Assembly (NCBI GenBank): GCA_022848785.1
Contig: JAJISK010000017.1
Location: forward strand, 1-11,909
DNA: 11,909 nucleotides
Source: Thermoplasmatota archaeon
GTDB taxonomy: Archaea; Thermoplasmatota; Thermoplasmata; RBG-16-68-12; JAJISG01
Direction of reading: 5' to 3'
The notes under the pieces are model-generated. The model made no database searches. It saw nothing but the letters and a program-made list of their open reading frames with translations, and was not told the DNA's origin. The position numbers and the translations under genes were made by a program. Of the stretch, positions 6,251 to 11,909 are shown piece after piece; position 1 is the stretch's first letter; every line of letters starts with the position of its first letter.

Positions 6251-6685
6251 CTATTCCTCTTCCTCTTGGGGGACGACCTGGCCCCCCGCCGCCTCAACCT
6301 TCTGGACCGCCTTGGGCGTGGCGGCGGGAACCACCACCGTGAGGGGCACACCGACGGTGCCCCGGCCCAAGAGCTTGGCGTAGCCTGCAGCCTGCAGGTT
6401 TACGCGGTAGCCCTTTCCTACCTTCTTGGCCACGCCCCGTTCGACGAACCCATCCAAAGCGCTTTCGAGGGTCTCCAGGTTAATCGTCCTTGCGGTGCCA
6501 GGGGAAGCCGCATGCCTCTTAAAGCCATATGACCCAAAGTGGTCCGGATCGTACTTCACCACCCACTTCCACTTGTGTTTCAACAATCCGGCATTGCCGT
6601 GGCCGCCCCGCTTCCCCTTGCCGCGACCGGCCTTCTGCCCGCGGCCGTGAGTCCGTTGACCCCGCTTTTTCCGCGTGCGCCCCGT
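6251..6685 (-). CDS. rpl15: Large subunit ribosomal protein L15 (uL15), start codon anomalous
   Basis: uL15 helps organise 23S rRNA in the large subunit. The frame encodes 144 residues. Positions 4-33 carry the glycine/arginine-rich archaeal N-terminus (TRKKRGQRTHGRGQKAG, then RGKGKRGGHGNAG). Next come KHKW and GSYGFKRH, the globular part, and a Glu-rich end. The problem is the start. The in-frame stop TGA is directly before ACG 6685, and no ATG, GTG or TTG occurs until TTG 6586 (residue 34), which would delete the whole conserved basic tail. ACG 6685 is therefore taken as the formal start, 4 nt after the L30 stop, with GGTGA just before it. Alternatives are a one-base error or a -1 shift from GTG 6693 at an A5 run. 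The identity of the protein is secure; the start is not. Confidence 0.88.
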   Translation of the reverse strand, partial: TGRTRKKRGQRTHGRGQKAGRGKGKRGGHGNAGLLKHKWKWVVKYDPDHFGSYGFKRHAASPGTARTINLETLESALDGFVERGVAKKVGKGYRVNLQAAGYAKLLGRGTVGVPLTVVVPAATPKAVQKVEAAGGQVVPQEEEE

Positions 6686-6689
6686 TCAC

Positions 6690-7154
6690 TCACCCCATCA
6701 TACGCAAGAGGAGCTCGTTGATGGCCGGGCCTCGGTCCCCCAGCGCGCCGCCCTCCCGAAAGGATCGCTTCACGCCACCATAGCCCTTCCGCGGGGGACT
6801 CAAGCGAAAGACCGGCTTCACGTCGTCCAGGCGTTGCAGGTCCGCCTCCCCCTGCAGGACGGCCTCCGCCAAGGCGGCGATGGAATCGTACCCCAGCTCC
6901 CGGACGTGGGTCTCCGTCAGCGGGGTGCCACCCACCCGTCGTCCGCGAGCCGCGAGGAGCTGGGCGAGGACTTCCCCATCCACCTCGCCCCAGGTGATGT
7001 AGTCCTTCGCCTTCACGAGCATCCCCATGTAGGTGTCCCTCGGAGGGAGAACCACACAGTGGTTGGGGCGGTTGAGGCGCAACATCCCCAGGGTGTCTGC
7101 GATGTCGCCTCGGACCCGGATGCCCCCACGGACCCGGACCGCGGCAACGCTCAC
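6690..7154 (-). CDS. rpl30: Large subunit ribosomal protein L30 (uL30), archaeal long form
   Basis: uL30 binds 23S rRNA on the outside of the large subunit. The 154-residue length matches the archaeal/eukaryal L7-like long form rather than the roughly 60-residue bacterial one. The core ferredoxin-like part is near residues 3-60, with TLGMLRLNRPNHCVVLP (21-37) and YMGMLVKAKDYITWGEV (42-58). The C-terminal part includes FRLSPPRKGYGG (116-127) and GDRGPAINELLLRMM. GTG 7154 overlaps the S5 stop by four bases (GTGA), implying translational coupling, and matches the other GTG starts in this operon. Confidence 0.95.
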   Translation of the reverse strand: MSVAAVRVRGGIRVRGDIADTLGMLRLNRPNHCVVLPPRDTYMGMLVKAKDYITWGEVDGEVLAQLLAARGRRVGGTPLTETHVRELGYDSIAALAEAVLQGEADLQRLDDVKPVFRLSPPRKGYGGVKRSFREGGALGDRGPAINELLLRMMG

Positions 7155-8014
7155 TCCGCCTTCCCTCCTTCTTTCTCGGCGGGCTTCGACGCGTCCGCGG
7201 GGGAGCCTTCGCCCTCAACGGTTGCCTCCCCTTCGGACTCCCCCTTCGCCGCGGCCAGCGCCGCCGCCGCGGTCGCCTCTGCCTGGGCCTTCAGCTCCGC
7301 AAGATTGATCTCGAAAGCGGCCACGGGTCCCGAGAGGATGTGAAGGCGGGCCGCCTGTTCCGGGGTCACCTTGTACTCCATGGTCTGCCGCAGGGCATCG
7401 GCGGCGGCGAAGGCGTAGTTCACCGTCGTCTTCGTATGACCCCGAGCGAACCCCCATGCGTCTTTGATGCCCGAGAGCTGCACGATGCTCTTGACCACGC
7501 CCGCCAGGGCCAGTCCGACGCCCTGGGGCGCGGGCTTCAGCGTCAGCTCGACCGACCCGCTACGGCCGACGACCTTGAAGGGGAGCGTGTGGGGGGTGAA
7601 GCAGCCGCACTCCCAGGAGCCGCAACCGCGCTTGACCTCAATCATGTTCAACTTGGCGTGATCGATGGTCTTGCGGATTGCGGGCCCGACCTCACGGCCG
7701 CGGAGTCTGCCCACGCCCACGTACCCGTCGTTGTTGCCCACCACGACCGTGATGACGAAGCCGATGCGCCGCCCCGAGTCGGTCATCCGTTGGACCATGT
7801 TGACATCCAGGACTTCGTCGGCGAGCTCCGGCAGCAGGAAGTCTACAATCTCGTGTTCTCGGAGGGGCAGGCCGGAGCGAAGAGCCTGACCCATGGTGGT
7901 GATTTCGCCCCGAAGCACGCGTTTTCCAAGTCCCGTCTTGGGCAGCCACTCGTCGAGTCGGTCCCATGGACCCGCCCGACTTCTTGGAGGTGGTCCTCTT
8001 CTCCGTCGTCTCAT
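7151..8014 (-). CDS. rps5: Small subunit ribosomal protein S5 (uS5) with an Ala/Glu-rich C-terminal extension
   Basis: uS5 lies at the mRNA entry side of the 30S subunit and affects decoding accuracy. The 287 residues include a basic N-terminus (MRRRRRG), the double-stranded RNA-binding N domain (about 55-120, with TDSGRRIGF and GNNDGYVGVG), and the archaeal cysteine cluster KRGCGSWECGC (128-138). The C domain follows, with APQGVGLALAG and GIKDAWGFARGHTKTT. From about residue 240 a low-complexity Ala/Glu/Lys tail of nearly 50 residues (QAEATAAAALAAAKGES and onward) exceeds the usual archaeal length. The ATG overlaps the L18 stop (ATGA). Core identity is certain; the tail is clearly in frame with no stop. 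Confidence 0.97.
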   Translation of the reverse strand: MRRRRRGPPPRSRAGPWDRLDEWLPKTGLGKRVLRGEITTMGQALRSGLPLREHEIVDFLLPELADEVLDVNMVQRMTDSGRRIGFVITVVVGNNDGYVGVGRLRGREVGPAIRKTIDHAKLNMIEVKRGCGSWECGCFTPHTLPFKVVGRSGSVELTLKPAPQGVGLALAGVVKSIVQLSGIKDAWGFARGHTKTTVNYAFAAADALRQTMEYKVTPEQAARLHILSGPVAAFEINLAELKAQAEATAAAALAAAKGESEGEATVEGEGSPADASKPAEKEGGKAE

Positions 8015-8511
8015 GCCGCTTCCACCTTTGCCTTGACTTCGTCCACAGACGGCACGGGCACCGTTCCCAGGTGTTCTCCACGGCGGCGGGTCTCATCCGG
8101 GACGACCTCGTCGTCGCCAGGGACTTCGACCCCCGCGTCTCGTACCCCCTGGAGGGCGGCGAAGACACGGCTTCCCCGGGTCGGAGGATGAAGGCCAATG
8201 TCCGCCACGGCCTCGGTGACCTTCGCCGCCCTCGCGCGTCGACCTGCGAGGTAGCCCGTCAGATAGGCCGCGGATACGTTTCCGGTGTGGCCCTTCCATT
8301 CGAACTTGCGGAGCTCCCGGGCCGTCGCCGAGGCCAGGACCTGATCCCCGGTCATCCGAAACCGAATGAATTGGACGATGGTTCTGGACAGCGTCTTGCG
8401 AATGACGAGGCGTGGCTTCTCCGACTTGAGAAGGGCGAGGCGCCGCCGGTAATTGGTCTGCCCCTTGCGCCGACGTCGGAAGGGCACGTGCTGACGGGGA
8501 CCCCGGGTCAT
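8011..8511 (-). CDS. rpl18: Large subunit ribosomal protein L18 (uL18)
   Basis: uL18 binds 5S rRNA together with uL5 and anchors it in the central protuberance. The 166 residues fit the archaeal form, which is longer than the bacterial one. Seen are the basic N-terminus with RRRRKGQTNYRRRLALLKS (12-30), the conserved KPRLVIRKT (32-40) and the FEWKGHTGNVSAAYLTGY segment (70-87). Later motifs are AVADIGLHPPTRGSRVFAAL and an acidic EVPGDDEVVPDE region near the end. The start ATG overlaps the L19e stop by four bases (ATGA), and its own stop overlaps the S5 start the same way, so L19e-L18-S5 are likely translationally coupled. Confidence 0.97.
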   Translation of the reverse strand: MTRGPRQHVPFRRRRKGQTNYRRRLALLKSEKPRLVIRKTLSRTIVQFIRFRMTGDQVLASATARELRKFEWKGHTGNVSAAYLTGYLAGRRARAAKVTEAVADIGLHPPTRGSRVFAALQGVRDAGVEVPGDDEVVPDETRRRGEHLGTVPVPSVDEVKAKVEAA

Positions 8512-8966
8512 TTGCCCTCCTGCCGCAGGACGCCTTCGGCCTGCAATTGCTGCTCTAAGTGGCTTCGGCTGCGATACATTCCTCCCTTCGCACGGAGGTA
8601 GAATCGGCGGTAATCCTTCGGCGCCAGTCGCCCGTCCTCACGATGCCGCTTCAGCGTGTCCCGCTGGGCTCGAATCGTGCGCATCCATCGGCGCTTCTTG
8701 GGATCTCGCGCGCCGTGGGCCCCCTTTCGACGACCTGGGCCGCGCCGCCGTCCTTTCCGGCGCTGGCGCGCCATGTAGCGTGTCCGCCCCCGGGACTGGC
8801 CGGCGACGGGCAACTTCCGGACGAGGCCAGCGGAAATGACGGCACGGACGTCGTCGCGGGTGATGGCATCGGCGACATCCTCCATGCGATTGGGGTCGAT
8901 CCAGACCCGATGGGCCCCGCATTTGAGGATACTCGCGGCCATGCGGCGCTGGTTTCTCAGGTTCAC
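8508..8966 (-). CDS. rpl19e: Large subunit ribosomal protein L19e (eL19)
   Basis: eL19 is an archaeal/eukaryal protein that binds 23S rRNA near the exit tunnel and makes an inter-subunit bridge. The 152-residue product begins M-N-L-R-N-Q-R-R-M-A, the family signature start, followed by CGAHRVWIDPNR (16-27) and ISAGLVRKLPVAGQSRGRTR. Then comes the strongly basic ARQRRKGRRRGPGRRKGAHGAR region, and a long C-terminal helix with RRFYLRAKGGMYRS. GTG 8966 was chosen over the much longer open frame reaching upstream, because it overlaps the L32e stop as GTGA and places the conserved N-terminus exactly at the start. Confidence 0.97.
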   Translation of the reverse strand: MNLRNQRRMAASILKCGAHRVWIDPNRMEDVADAITRDDVRAVISAGLVRKLPVAGQSRGRTRYMARQRRKGRRRGPGRRKGAHGARDPKKRRWMRTIRAQRDTLKRHREDGRLAPKDYRRFYLRAKGGMYRSRSHLEQQLQAEGVLRQEGK

Positions 8967-9574
8967 TCGACCACCCGATTGAGAATCCGAACGCCCAGCT
9001 CGTCGGCCCGCTCCTGGATGGAGACCCGCTTCCGAGTGCCGACGGAATGGGCAATCCGCGCGGCCTGTACCTCCGGGTTGAGGCCCTCCAAGTCGGCAGG
9101 TCGATGAATGAGGACCTCTTGGAACCCGGATGGGTGGAGGCCTCGCACCCCACGGGGGCCACGGTGACCCGTGGAGGGCATGGCGGGTCGATAGCCCAGG
9201 TGTCTTCGCAGCTTGGAGTGGTGTCCGCGAGGACGCCTCCATGCGCGTCCGAGCCGCTTATATCGGAACCACTCCTGTCGGCGAAAGGCAGGGCGATGCG
9301 CGCGCCGGGTGGCCCGCTCCACCAGGAGGGCCTGGGTCCCCTCGGACAGCACGGGCTTGGCCCGGGCCGCGTAGACTCTCTCCTCCGAGATTTCCATGTC
9401 TTCTTCGAACTCCACGGCGTCCCCTCCCTCCTCGATGTGCGCGAGGAGCCGCTCCCGGAGATCTGCCACCAGCCCTACATCATCTAGGCCGTACTCCCGG
9501 GCCCATGCCTGGAGCTTGGCCTTCCGCGCCTTGCGGATCTCCGTCCGCGTCGGGAAGTCCTGGCCTCCGGCCAA
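8963..9574 (-). CDS. rpl32e: Large subunit ribosomal protein L32e (eL32) with a SAP-like N-terminal extension
   Basis: eL32 is an archaeal/eukaryal large-subunit protein. Its core begins near residue 84 (LLVERATRRAHRPAFRRQEWFRYKRLG), then WRRPRGHHSKLRRHLGYRP and GHRGPRGVRGLHPSGF, and ends with the lysine/arginine region IAHSVGTRKR. About 80 residues precede this core, making the 203-residue protein longer than the usual 130-140. Residues 20-48 (LQAWAREYGLDDVG, then ADLRERLLAHIE) have the helix-turn-helix spacing of a SAP domain, and 50-68 are acidic. The start is TTG 9574, directly after the L6 TAG stop, with a GGGGGAGG ribosome binding site. The SAP call is pattern-based only. Confidence 0.94.
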   Translation of the reverse strand: MAGGQDFPTRTEIRKARKAKLQAWAREYGLDDVGLVADLRERLLAHIEEGGDAVEFEEDMEISEERVYAARAKPVLSEGTQALLVERATRRAHRPAFRRQEWFRYKRLGRAWRRPRGHHSKLRRHLGYRPAMPSTGHRGPRGVRGLHPSGFQEVLIHRPADLEGLNPEVQAARIAHSVGTRKRVSIQERADELGVRILNRVVE

Positions 9575-10117
9575 CTAGGCCTCCCCCTTGCTCACGAGAT
9601 AGATCCCGTCCTGGAAGACCCGGGGATCCTTTCGACGAATCCGGGTCGCCTGCTCCACGTTGGCCGCCGTCTGGCTCACGGCCTCGATATCGGGCCCCTG
9701 GATGGTGACGGTGTCGCCCTTCACATCCACACGGGTCGTCCCCCGGATTTTCGCATGACGGGGATGACGCTCCCCGAGGAAGTTCTCGATGACCACCGCA
9801 TCCCCTTGGACGGAGACCTTGACCGGGAAATGGGCGTAGACCACCCGCATGGTGTAGGTGAAGCCTTCCGTCACCCCCCGCACCATGTTCTGGATGTGGG
9901 AGGCGAACGTCCCCGCGAGGGCCTTCTCCCGTTTGCGGGGAAGAGGACTTTCCACCAAGACCTCGGCGCGCTCCCGGCGCAGCCGGACTCGGGAATCGTC
10001 GAGGGAACGCGAGAGGCGGACGTCGCCCTTCTGGACGATCACCGTCCCGCCCTCGATTTCCACCTGGACCCCCTCGGGAATGGGGACCCGCTTTTCCACG
10101 ATGCCCGTCCGTGTCAT
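9575..10117 (-). CDS. rpl6: Large subunit ribosomal protein L6 (uL6)
   Basis: uL6 binds 23S rRNA near the sarcin-ricin loop and the GTPase centre. The 180-residue protein shows two repeated L6 folds: residues 8-85 with VPIPEGVQVEIEGGTVIVQKG and FASHIQNMVRGVTEGFTYTM, and residues 92-178 with AHFPVKVSV, ENFLGERHPRHAKI and GPDIEAVSQTAANVEQATRIR. It ends FQDGIYLVSKGE. ATG 10117 has GAGGAG a few bases upstream, within the 7-nt gap after rpS8. Length and motif order are normal for archaea. Confidence 0.97.
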   Translation of the reverse strand: MTRTGIVEKRVPIPEGVQVEIEGGTVIVQKGDVRLSRSLDDSRVRLRRERAEVLVESPLPRKREKALAGTFASHIQNMVRGVTEGFTYTMRVVYAHFPVKVSVQGDAVVIENFLGERHPRHAKIRGTTRVDVKGDTVTIQGPDIEAVSQTAANVEQATRIRRKDPRVFQDGIYLVSKGEA

Positions 10118-10124
10118 GTTCTCC

Positions 10125-10514
10125 TCAGTAGCAGTACGCCAATAGGCGCCCGCCGATCCCAGCCGCTCTGGCCTGGGCGTGGGTCAGGACGCCCTGCGTG
10201 GTGGTCAGGATCAAGACTCCGAAGTCCTGGGCGGGCAGGAATCGGGACTCGTACTTCTGCAGGTCCGTCTGCTTGACTGCGAACCGTGGCTTGATGACCC
10301 CGCAGTCGTTCACGTTGCCGGACAGCCGAACTTCGTAGGCGCCCCCCCGCCCGTCCTCTTGGTAGGTGAAGTCCCCCACATAGCCGTTCTCCTGCAGGAC
10401 CTGCAGCACGCTTGCCACGAGCTTGGAAGCGGGTCGAAGAGTGACCACCGGCTTCCCACTCCCTTCGGCGTTCTTGATGGTCGCCAGCGCGTCGTTCAGG
10501 AGGTCGTGTCGCAT
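10125..10514 (-). CDS. rps8: Small subunit ribosomal protein S8 (uS8)
   Basis: uS8 binds the central domain of 16S rRNA and is an early assembly protein. The 129 residues carry the N domain, MRHDLLNDALATIKNAE-type start and VLQVLQENGYVGDF, then the archaeal middle segment NDCGVIKPRFAVK, and the C domain with PAQDFGVLILTTTQGVLTHAQA, ending GIGGRLLAYCY. The frame is open further upstream, but ATG 10514 puts the conserved N-terminus first and has AGGTGA four bases before it, partly overlapping the S14 stop codon. Confidence 0.97.
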   Translation of the reverse strand: MRHDLLNDALATIKNAEGSGKPVVTLRPASKLVASVLQVLQENGYVGDFTYQEDGRGGAYEVRLSGNVNDCGVIKPRFAVKQTDLQKYESRFLPAQDFGVLILTTTQGVLTHAQARAAGIGGRLLAYCY

Positions 10515-10522
10515 GGGTTCAC

Positions 10523-10672
10523 CTAGGAGTACTTCCGGAAGCCCAGCTCGTAGGCGATCTCCCGGAAACACTGGCGGCAGAGGTGGATGCGGTAACGTCG
10601 GACGATCCCGCGCTTCCGACCGCAGCGCTTGCACCCCTGCTTGTGCCCGAAGGCACCCCGAGGGCCGGTCAT
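10523..10672 (-). CDS. rps14: Small subunit ribosomal protein S14 (uS14), zinc-binding type
   Basis: This gene is short, 49 residues. uS14 sits in the head of the 30S subunit. Translation gives [17 protein letters not shown] at the N-terminus, a second knuckle [10 protein letters not shown], and the conserved end YELGFRKYS. Cys14, Cys17, Cys32 and Cys35 form the CxxC-x14-CxxC zinc site of archaeal uS14. ATG 10672 directly follows the L5 stop (TAAATG), and the next gene starts eight bases after its TAG. Its place between L5 and S8 is the canonical one. Confidence 0.96.
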   Translation of the reverse strand: MTGPRGAFGHKQGCKRCGRKRGIVRRYRIHLCRQCFREIAYELGFRKYS

Positions 10673-11182
10673 TTAGCCCTTCACCTCCACCTCGTAGCGC
10701 CCGGTCACATAGTCCACCGCCTCCTGCGGGGTCGTCCGGTGCCGGCGCGGGATGCGCCGCCGCTGGACCCGACGCCGGGCCACCCGGTATCCGGGCCGGC
10801 GGAGCGTCACGCTGACGTCCATGCCGAAGAGTCCGATGTCGGGGTCGTACTTCACCCCCTTGAAATCGGTGTAGTCGGCAACGCCGAACGAGAAGTTGCC
10901 TTGGCGGTCGAAGGTGTAGCGGAACAGGACGTTGTTGCGGGCGTAGAAGGCGTCCCGAAGGAAACGGTCGGCCCGTTCGCCCCGCAGGGTGACCTTCGCC
11001 CCGATGGGCATGCCCTCCCGGATGGCGAAGTCGCGGTTGGTACTCTTGGAGAGGGTCTGGATCGCTTTCTGGCCCGTCAGGCTCTCCAACACCTTCTGGG
11101 CGCGTAGAAGCTTGTCGCCGGCCTCCCCCACGCCGATGTTGACGACGACCTTCTCAATTTGGACCTTCCGCATCGGGTTCAT
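10673..11182 (-). CDS. rpl5: Large subunit ribosomal protein L5 (uL5)
   Basis: uL5 binds 5S rRNA with uL18 in the central protuberance and touches the P-site tRNA. Motifs: NPMRKVQIEKVVVNIGVGEAG at the start (key residues R5, K9, G16, G18), QKAIQTLSKSTNRDFAIREGMPIGAKVTLR (K-S-T-N and PIGAKVTLR), and F-G-V-A-D-Y-T-D-F-KGVKYDPDIGLFGMDVSVTLRRPG, all archaeal uL5 hallmarks. ATG 11182 gives 169 residues; GTG 11188 would add two. AGGTG lies just before ATG 11182 and GGAGG further upstream, so the start is uncertain by two codons. It follows the S4e stop with no real gap. Confidence 0.95.
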   Translation of the reverse strand: MNPMRKVQIEKVVVNIGVGEAGDKLLRAQKVLESLTGQKAIQTLSKSTNRDFAIREGMPIGAKVTLRGERADRFLRDAFYARNNVLFRYTFDRQGNFSFGVADYTDFKGVKYDPDIGLFGMDVSVTLRRPGYRVARRRVQRRRIPRRHRTTPQEAVDYVTGRYEVEVKG

Positions 11183-11189
11183 GAGCACC

Positions 11190-11894
11190 TCACGCCTCCA
11201 TGCTCTCCGGGAGGGCGATCACGGGCTTCTGCTTCCCCACCACGAACGCGTAGTCCACGATGCTGGAGAAGCCCTCTTTGAAGCGGACCTGATTGGGACG
11301 GGAGCTACGTTCGACGACGATGTCCTCCATGTGCCCCGTTTGTCCGACGTGCTTGCCCCCGATGAGGAGGGCCACGCCGCCCTTCTTGAGGGGCAACACT
11401 TCCTGGATCTCCTGCGAAGGCAGGGCGATCTTGAGGGTGTCCCGCGTCTTGTGGCCGTTATCCGCGAAGAGGTTGCGGCCGTCGGAGAGGTTGAGCTGGA
11501 TGCGGCCCCCCCGGACGATGGTCTTGTTCTCGATCCGGGCGAGCTTCCAGCGGGCCTCCGCCTCCTGGATGGGCACCAACGCGAAGCGGCCGCGGGTGTC
11601 CAGGAGGATCCGGTAATGCTCCCCCACGTCGGGAAGGGACAGCGTGTCCATAAGCCCCAAGGGGAAGCCGGGATCCCGAACCGCACGATTGTCCACGAGG
11701 GCCCTTCGGGCCCGGATGACGGCCTTCGCCTCCCGGGCGTTGTCGGTATACCCGAGCATGTCCCGAAGGACAATGGTGAGGGGGATGCACCGGTGCAGGG
11801 GATGGGGCCCTGGTGAGGGGCGGACCACCCACGTGCCCGTCTTTCGGGGGATGCTCCACGCTCGCGGAGCTGCGAGGCGTTTGAGCCGGGTCAT
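11190..11894 (-). CDS. rps4e: Small subunit ribosomal protein S4e (eS4)
   Basis: eS4 is an archaeal/eukaryal 30S body protein, unrelated to bacterial S4 apart from the shared S4 RNA-binding fold. The 234 residues begin with LKRLAAPRAWSIPRKTGTWV (4-23), the family signature, followed by PGPHPLHRCIPLTIVLRDMLGY. The S4 domain spans about 38-100 (AREAKAVIRARRALVDNRAVRDPGFPLGLMD). A central domain follows, and a KOW-like motif is at about 170-192 (KKGGVALLIGGKHVGQTG). ATG 11894 has GGAGGA five bases upstream. The frame upstream of the ATG soon reaches the window edge. Confidence 0.97.
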   Translation of the reverse strand: MTRLKRLAAPRAWSIPRKTGTWVVRPSPGPHPLHRCIPLTIVLRDMLGYTDNAREAKAVIRARRALVDNRAVRDPGFPLGLMDTLSLPDVGEHYRILLDTRGRFALVPIQEAEARWKLARIENKTIVRGGRIQLNLSDGRNLFADNGHKTRDTLKIALPSQEIQEVLPLKKGGVALLIGGKHVGQTGHMEDIVVERSSRPNQVRFKEGFSSIVDYAFVVGKQKPVIALPESMEA

Positions 11895-11909
11895 GGGCGT
11901 CCTCCGGAC
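11891..11909 (-). CDS. Probable last codons of the upstream gene (L24 by synteny)
   Basis: One minus-strand frame entering at the edge reads S-G-G-R-P and stops at TGA 11893-11891, giving the same ATGA overlap as other junctions here. In the archaeal order the gene before rpS4e is rpL24. Five codons cannot identify it; the call rests on position. Confidence 0.3.

Noticed and set aside
6251..6586. rpL15 starting at TTG 6586 (111 residues)
   Set aside because: It would discard 33 upstream in-frame residues that match the conserved uL15 N-terminus; kept only as the likely automated call.
6580..7218. 212-residue minus-strand frame across S5, L30 and L15
   Set aside because: Spans two real gene junctions in the wrong frame. 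Its last part reads the L15 N-terminal DNA from another frame and is relevant only to the frameshift hypothesis.
8967..9242. Upstream extension of the L19e frame
   Set aside because: Lies inside L32e; the conserved eL19 N-terminus begins exactly at GTG 8966.
10515..10634. Upstream extension of the S8 frame
   Set aside because: Overlaps rpS14 and precedes the conserved start; ATG 10514 has a good ribosome binding site.
1..11909. CRISPR arrays, insertion sequences, phage or defence genes
   Set aside because: No spaced direct repeats, transposase motifs, terminal inverted repeats or defence domains were seen; gene content is core translation and metabolism.

Overview
The window is a GC-rich archaeal chromosome segment. 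The evidence is a long minus-strand run of ribosomal protein genes in the archaeal spc-type order, including the archaeal/eukaryal-only S4e, L32e and L19e. It also holds an archaeal-type isoleucyl-tRNA synthetase, TATA boxes about 26 bases before several start codons, and a tRNA gene with a bulge-helix-bulge (BHB) intron. A Thermoplasmatota-like or other GC-rich euryarchaeal source is possible, but this is inferred from gene style only.

Layout from left to right. (1) 1-2344, minus: ileS, 5' part only; its 3' end lies beyond the left edge. (2) 2345-3205: a spacer with two small predicted membrane proteins (2472-2708 plus, 2921-3124 minus). Between them is a tRNA-His(GTG) gene at 2776-2876 minus that is absent as an ORF and is split in its T loop by a 28-nt intron. 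(3) 3206-4132, plus: an ornithine-carbamoyltransferase-like gene. (4) 4147-11894, minus: one tightly packed operon read right to left as rpS4e, rpL5, rpS14, rpS8, rpL6, rpL32e, rpL19e, rpL18, rpS5, rpL30, rpL15, secY and a NUDIX hydrolase. The last codons of an upstream gene (by synteny L24) are probably visible at the right edge.

The operon couples assembly of both ribosomal subunits with the Sec61/SecY channel to which ribosomes dock. Junctions are 0-8 nt or 4-nt GTGA/ATGA overlaps, which suggests translational coupling. ileS and tRNA-His belong to the same translation theme; the carbamoyltransferase (arginine/citrulline metabolism) stands alone under its own promoter.

The most notable observations are the tRNA-His intron between positions 59 and 60 with a complete BHB fold, and the rpL15 gene, whose conserved basic N-terminus is present in frame but has no ATG, GTG or TTG start. 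Others are a SAP-like N-terminal extension on L32e, an Ala/Glu-rich tail on S5, and a carbamoyltransferase whose usual HCLP motif reads HPLP. I found no CRISPR array, insertion sequence, phage gene or obvious novel multi-gene system; the window is largely core housekeeping DNA.
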